This document shows, one piece after another, positions 62,071 to 64,000 of a DNA stretch of 64,000 nucleotides (positions are counted from its first letter, which is position 1; each line of letters starts with the position of its first letter). Below the pieces are notes generated by a model, which saw only the letters and a program-made list of their open reading frames with translations, was not told where the DNA came from and did no database searches. The DNA comes from Planctomycetota bacterium. GTDB lineage: Bacteria > Planctomycetota > UBA8108 > UBA1146 > JAJFFE01. Position numbers and translations under genes: made by a program. Location of the stretch: positions 1 through 64,000 of the forward strand of contig JAJFFE010000269.1 of assembly GCA_021776775.1 (NCBI GenBank), read 5' to 3'.

Positions 62071-63999
62071 ATGCGATTGGTACTCCGGTCGGCCTCACAG
62101 ACGGTTGGTCTTCTCGCCCTCGTCAGCACGCTCGGGCTCATGACCCCGACCGTACTCGCGGGAAGCGACGACCTGCCCAGTCTCCACGAGCACTTCATTC
62201 GTGGCGATGTCAACGAGGACGATACCATCGAAATTTCGGACGCGATTGCGCTGCTGTCCTACTTGTTCGTCGGCGACCTACAGTTGAACTGTCTCGACGC
62301 CGCCGACCTCAACGATGACGAGGGAGTCGACGTCGGCGACGCCGTCTTCCTGCTCGACTACCTCTTCCAGTCGGGCACCGCTCCGCCCGCACCGCTCTCT
62401 TGTGGTCCGGACCCGAGCCTTCCGGTCGCGCTGTCGTGCAACTCCTATGCACCGTGTAGCGACCAGACCAGCCTCGACCTCGCGGGACACCTCATGCGAC
62501 GGCTCGGATACGGTCCCTCCCAAGAGGGTATCGATCACGTGCTGGCTATCGGGGCGAGCGCCTACATCGACGAGCAGCTCCATCCGGAACTCGACGACGA
62601 GCTCGACAACATACTCCTACAGGACGCCATCGCCGGCATCGATCCAACGGCGTCGCCGCTGTCGCTGATTCGTTGGCAGATACTTCACGCGCTGTACAGC
62701 CGCAATCAGCTCCGCGAAGCGCAAGTCGACTTTTGGGAGAACCACTTCAACACCGAGTTCGCCAAGGAGTTCCAGTTCATCCGGAACATCCGAGCGGCCG
62801 GGACCCAAATCTTCACGCCGCAAGAGTCGAATGCGATTGCCGCGTCATGGGAGTCGTTGGAAAACGAGTTCTTCCGGTCGAACGCGTTCGGAACGTTCTC
62901 GGACTTGCTGATCGACAATGCGACGTCGAGAACCATGATCGTCTACTTGGACGGATACCTGAATCGTGTCGGTACGCCCAACGAGAACTACGGCCGAGAA
63001 CTGCTCGAGCTGCACACGATGGGGGTCGACAACGGGTACACGCAAGCAGACATCGAACAAGTCGCGCGCTGCTTCACGGGCTGGACCGTGCGCATGCACG
63101 CCCCCGGCACCGAAGACGACCCTTTGGCTTCCGCAGTAGGGAATGGATTCCCGGGAGGAATCCCGTCGTTCCACTTTGCACGCATCGATCACGACTACGG
63201 TGAGAAAGTCATCTTCGCCGGCACTTCCTACGAGCTGACAATCCCGGCTCGTCCCGCGCTGAGCGACGACGGTTTCCTCGATGGCTTCGAAGTGCTGGAG
63301 CACCTGGCGAATCTGCCCCAAACGGCCGAGTTCGTCACGACGAAGCTCGTCGAAAAGTACGTCTCTGACGACGCTCCGCTCGAAGTTGTGGCCGCCGGAC
63401 TCGGTACTTGGATCGCCACCGACGGCGACTTGCTGGCCGTGATGGAGACGATTCTCGGATCGTCCAACTTCACAGCTCGTGAGAACCGTTGGAACAAGGT
63501 CGAGACCGCGTTCGAATACATCGCCTCGACGTGCCGGGCAATCGGGGTCGACACGAACGGTGTTCCGCTGCTCGTCGGGGTGGGGGCCCCTCAGCACGGG
63601 CTGATCGGACTCGATCAGCAGCTGTTCTTCTATCCCACTCCCGAGGGACAATCAGAGCGGGGTCACGATTGGATGGGCGCGACGTCCATTCTCAATCGCA
63701 TTCTCTTCGCCAGCTTCACTGCGCAATCCACCGGGAACCCTTCGGCACCCTTGGTCACTGACATGGTCGCGGCGGGGGTCGACTCCACGAACATCGAGGC
63801 CATCGTCGATTACTGGCTGGAGCGAATCTACCAGCGAGGCTACGACATGACTGCGCGCACACTCGCTCAAGACTACTTGTCGACAGACGCCGACGGCGTC
63901 GTGACGCCGCTCGATCCGACTCAAGTCTTGGCCTACCGCGAGCGCATCCGGGCGTTCGTCGGCTTCGTTTTGTCCGCTCCCATCGGCAACCAACAGTAA
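62071..63999 (+). CDS. DUF1800 protein with N-terminal dockerin-like module
   Basis: The ATG at 62071 follows GGAGGAGGG and a signal peptide starts at once (LRSASQTVGLLALVSTLGLM), giving 642 residues. Right after the signal peptide come two calcium loops (RGDVNEDDTIEISDA at 44-58 and DLNDDEGVDVGDA at 79-91) and a tail-like CGPDPSLPVALSCNSYAPC. The rest is DUF1800, with LMRRLGYGPSQEGIDHVLA, ILHALYSRNQLREAQVDFWE and ENYGRELLELHTMGV. DUF1800 proteins usually pair with a downstream DUF1501 gene; the window ends at this stop codon. The function is unknown. Placing the dockerin-like part at the N-terminus is unlike the other members here. Confidence 0.9.
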   Translation: MRLVLRSASQTVGLLALVSTLGLMTPTVLAGSDDLPSLHEHFIRGDVNEDDTIEISDAIALLSYLFVGDLQLNCLDAADLNDDEGVDVGDAVFLLDYLFQSGTAPPAPLSCGPDPSLPVALSCNSYAPCSDQTSLDLAGHLMRRLGYGPSQEGIDHVLAIGASAYIDEQLHPELDDELDNILLQDAIAGIDPTASPLSLIRWQILHALYSRNQLREAQVDFWENHFNTEFAKEFQFIRNIRAAGTQIFTPQESNAIAASWESLENEFFRSNAFGTFSDLLIDNATSRTMIVYLDGYLNRVGTPNENYGRELLELHTMGVDNGYTQADIEQVARCFTGWTVRMHAPGTEDDPLASAVGNGFPGGIPSFHFARIDHDYGEKVIFAGTSYELTIPARPALSDDGFLDGFEVLEHLANLPQTAEFVTTKLVEKYVSDDAPLEVVAAGLGTWIATDGDLLAVMETILGSSNFTARENRWNKVETAFEYIASTCRAIGVDTNGVPLLVGVGAPQHGLIGLDQQLFFYPTPEGQSERGHDWMGATSILNRILFASFTAQSTGNPSAPLVTDMVAAGVDSTNIEAIVDYWLERIYQRGYDMTARTLAQDYLSTDADGVVTPLDPTQVLAYRERIRAFVGFVLSAPIGNQQ

Positions 64000-64000
64000 G

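Noticed and set aside
1-64000. CRISPR arrays, insertion sequences, rRNA and tRNA genes
   Set aside because: I looked in the intergenic stretches for spaced repeats, transposase genes with inverted ends, and T-loop or anticodon patterns, and found none. A dedicated scan could still find a divergent tRNA.

Overview
The window is 64 kb of GC-rich, gene-dense bacterial chromosome. It holds about 42 supportable protein genes and no rRNA, tRNA or CRISPR array that I could recognise. The gene content suggests a member of the Planctomycetota: an ECF sigma factor sits directly upstream of a very large Ser/Thr kinase with TPRs, there is a DUF1570-type putative metallopeptidase and a DUF1800 protein, and many exported proteins carry paired dockerin-like calcium loops. 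The phylum call is inference from gene families. No marker rRNA is present. waaA, a predicted lipoprotein peptidase and lepB indicate a diderm, LPS-type envelope.

Layout. 1-6.6 kb: the end of a secreted FN3/dockerin-like protein, a small truncated gene start, an ECF sigma/STPK pair and a secreted propeller protein. 7.1-12.8 kb: a tightly overlapping operon of an exported TPR/HEAT-like protein, a histidine kinase and an OmpR-type regulator. 13.1-15.0 kb: a multidomain secreted dockerin-like protein. 15.4-27.5 kb: housekeeping genes (trmL, an M16 lipoprotein peptidase, metK, waaA, secA, pyrD, a XerC/D recombinase) and a double-FHA protein. 27.7-31.9 kb: a small cohesin/dockerin-like secreted protein and an NtrC-type regulator/kinase pair, flanked by two long gene-poor stretches. 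32.9-40.4 kb: purF, a membrane glycosyltransferase pair, a DUF1570 protein and another cohesin/dockerin-like secreted protein. 40.6-46.7 kb: a lipid-synthesis operon reading rpmF-plsX-fabD-fabG-acpP-fabF and then a serA-like gene, without fabH. 46.9-64 kb: alaS, a PfkB kinase, a hybrid histidine kinase, xseB, clpB, an extended xseA, a REC-GGDEF protein overlapping purH, lepB, and a DUF1800 protein with an N-terminal dockerin-like module.

The most distinctive theme is a set of six exported proteins sharing paired DxNxDGxxDIxD calcium loops. Most end in a Cys-containing tail of the form CGxDPTxDxLxCD...CP, and some of the same proteins carry cohesin-like beta modules. This could be a surface attachment or assembly system. 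The second theme is dense signalling: one STPK, one ECF sigma factor, three histidine kinases, two response regulators, one REC-GGDEF protein and one FHA protein, several with unusual or degenerate domains. Clear rho-independent terminator hairpins follow several of the genes.
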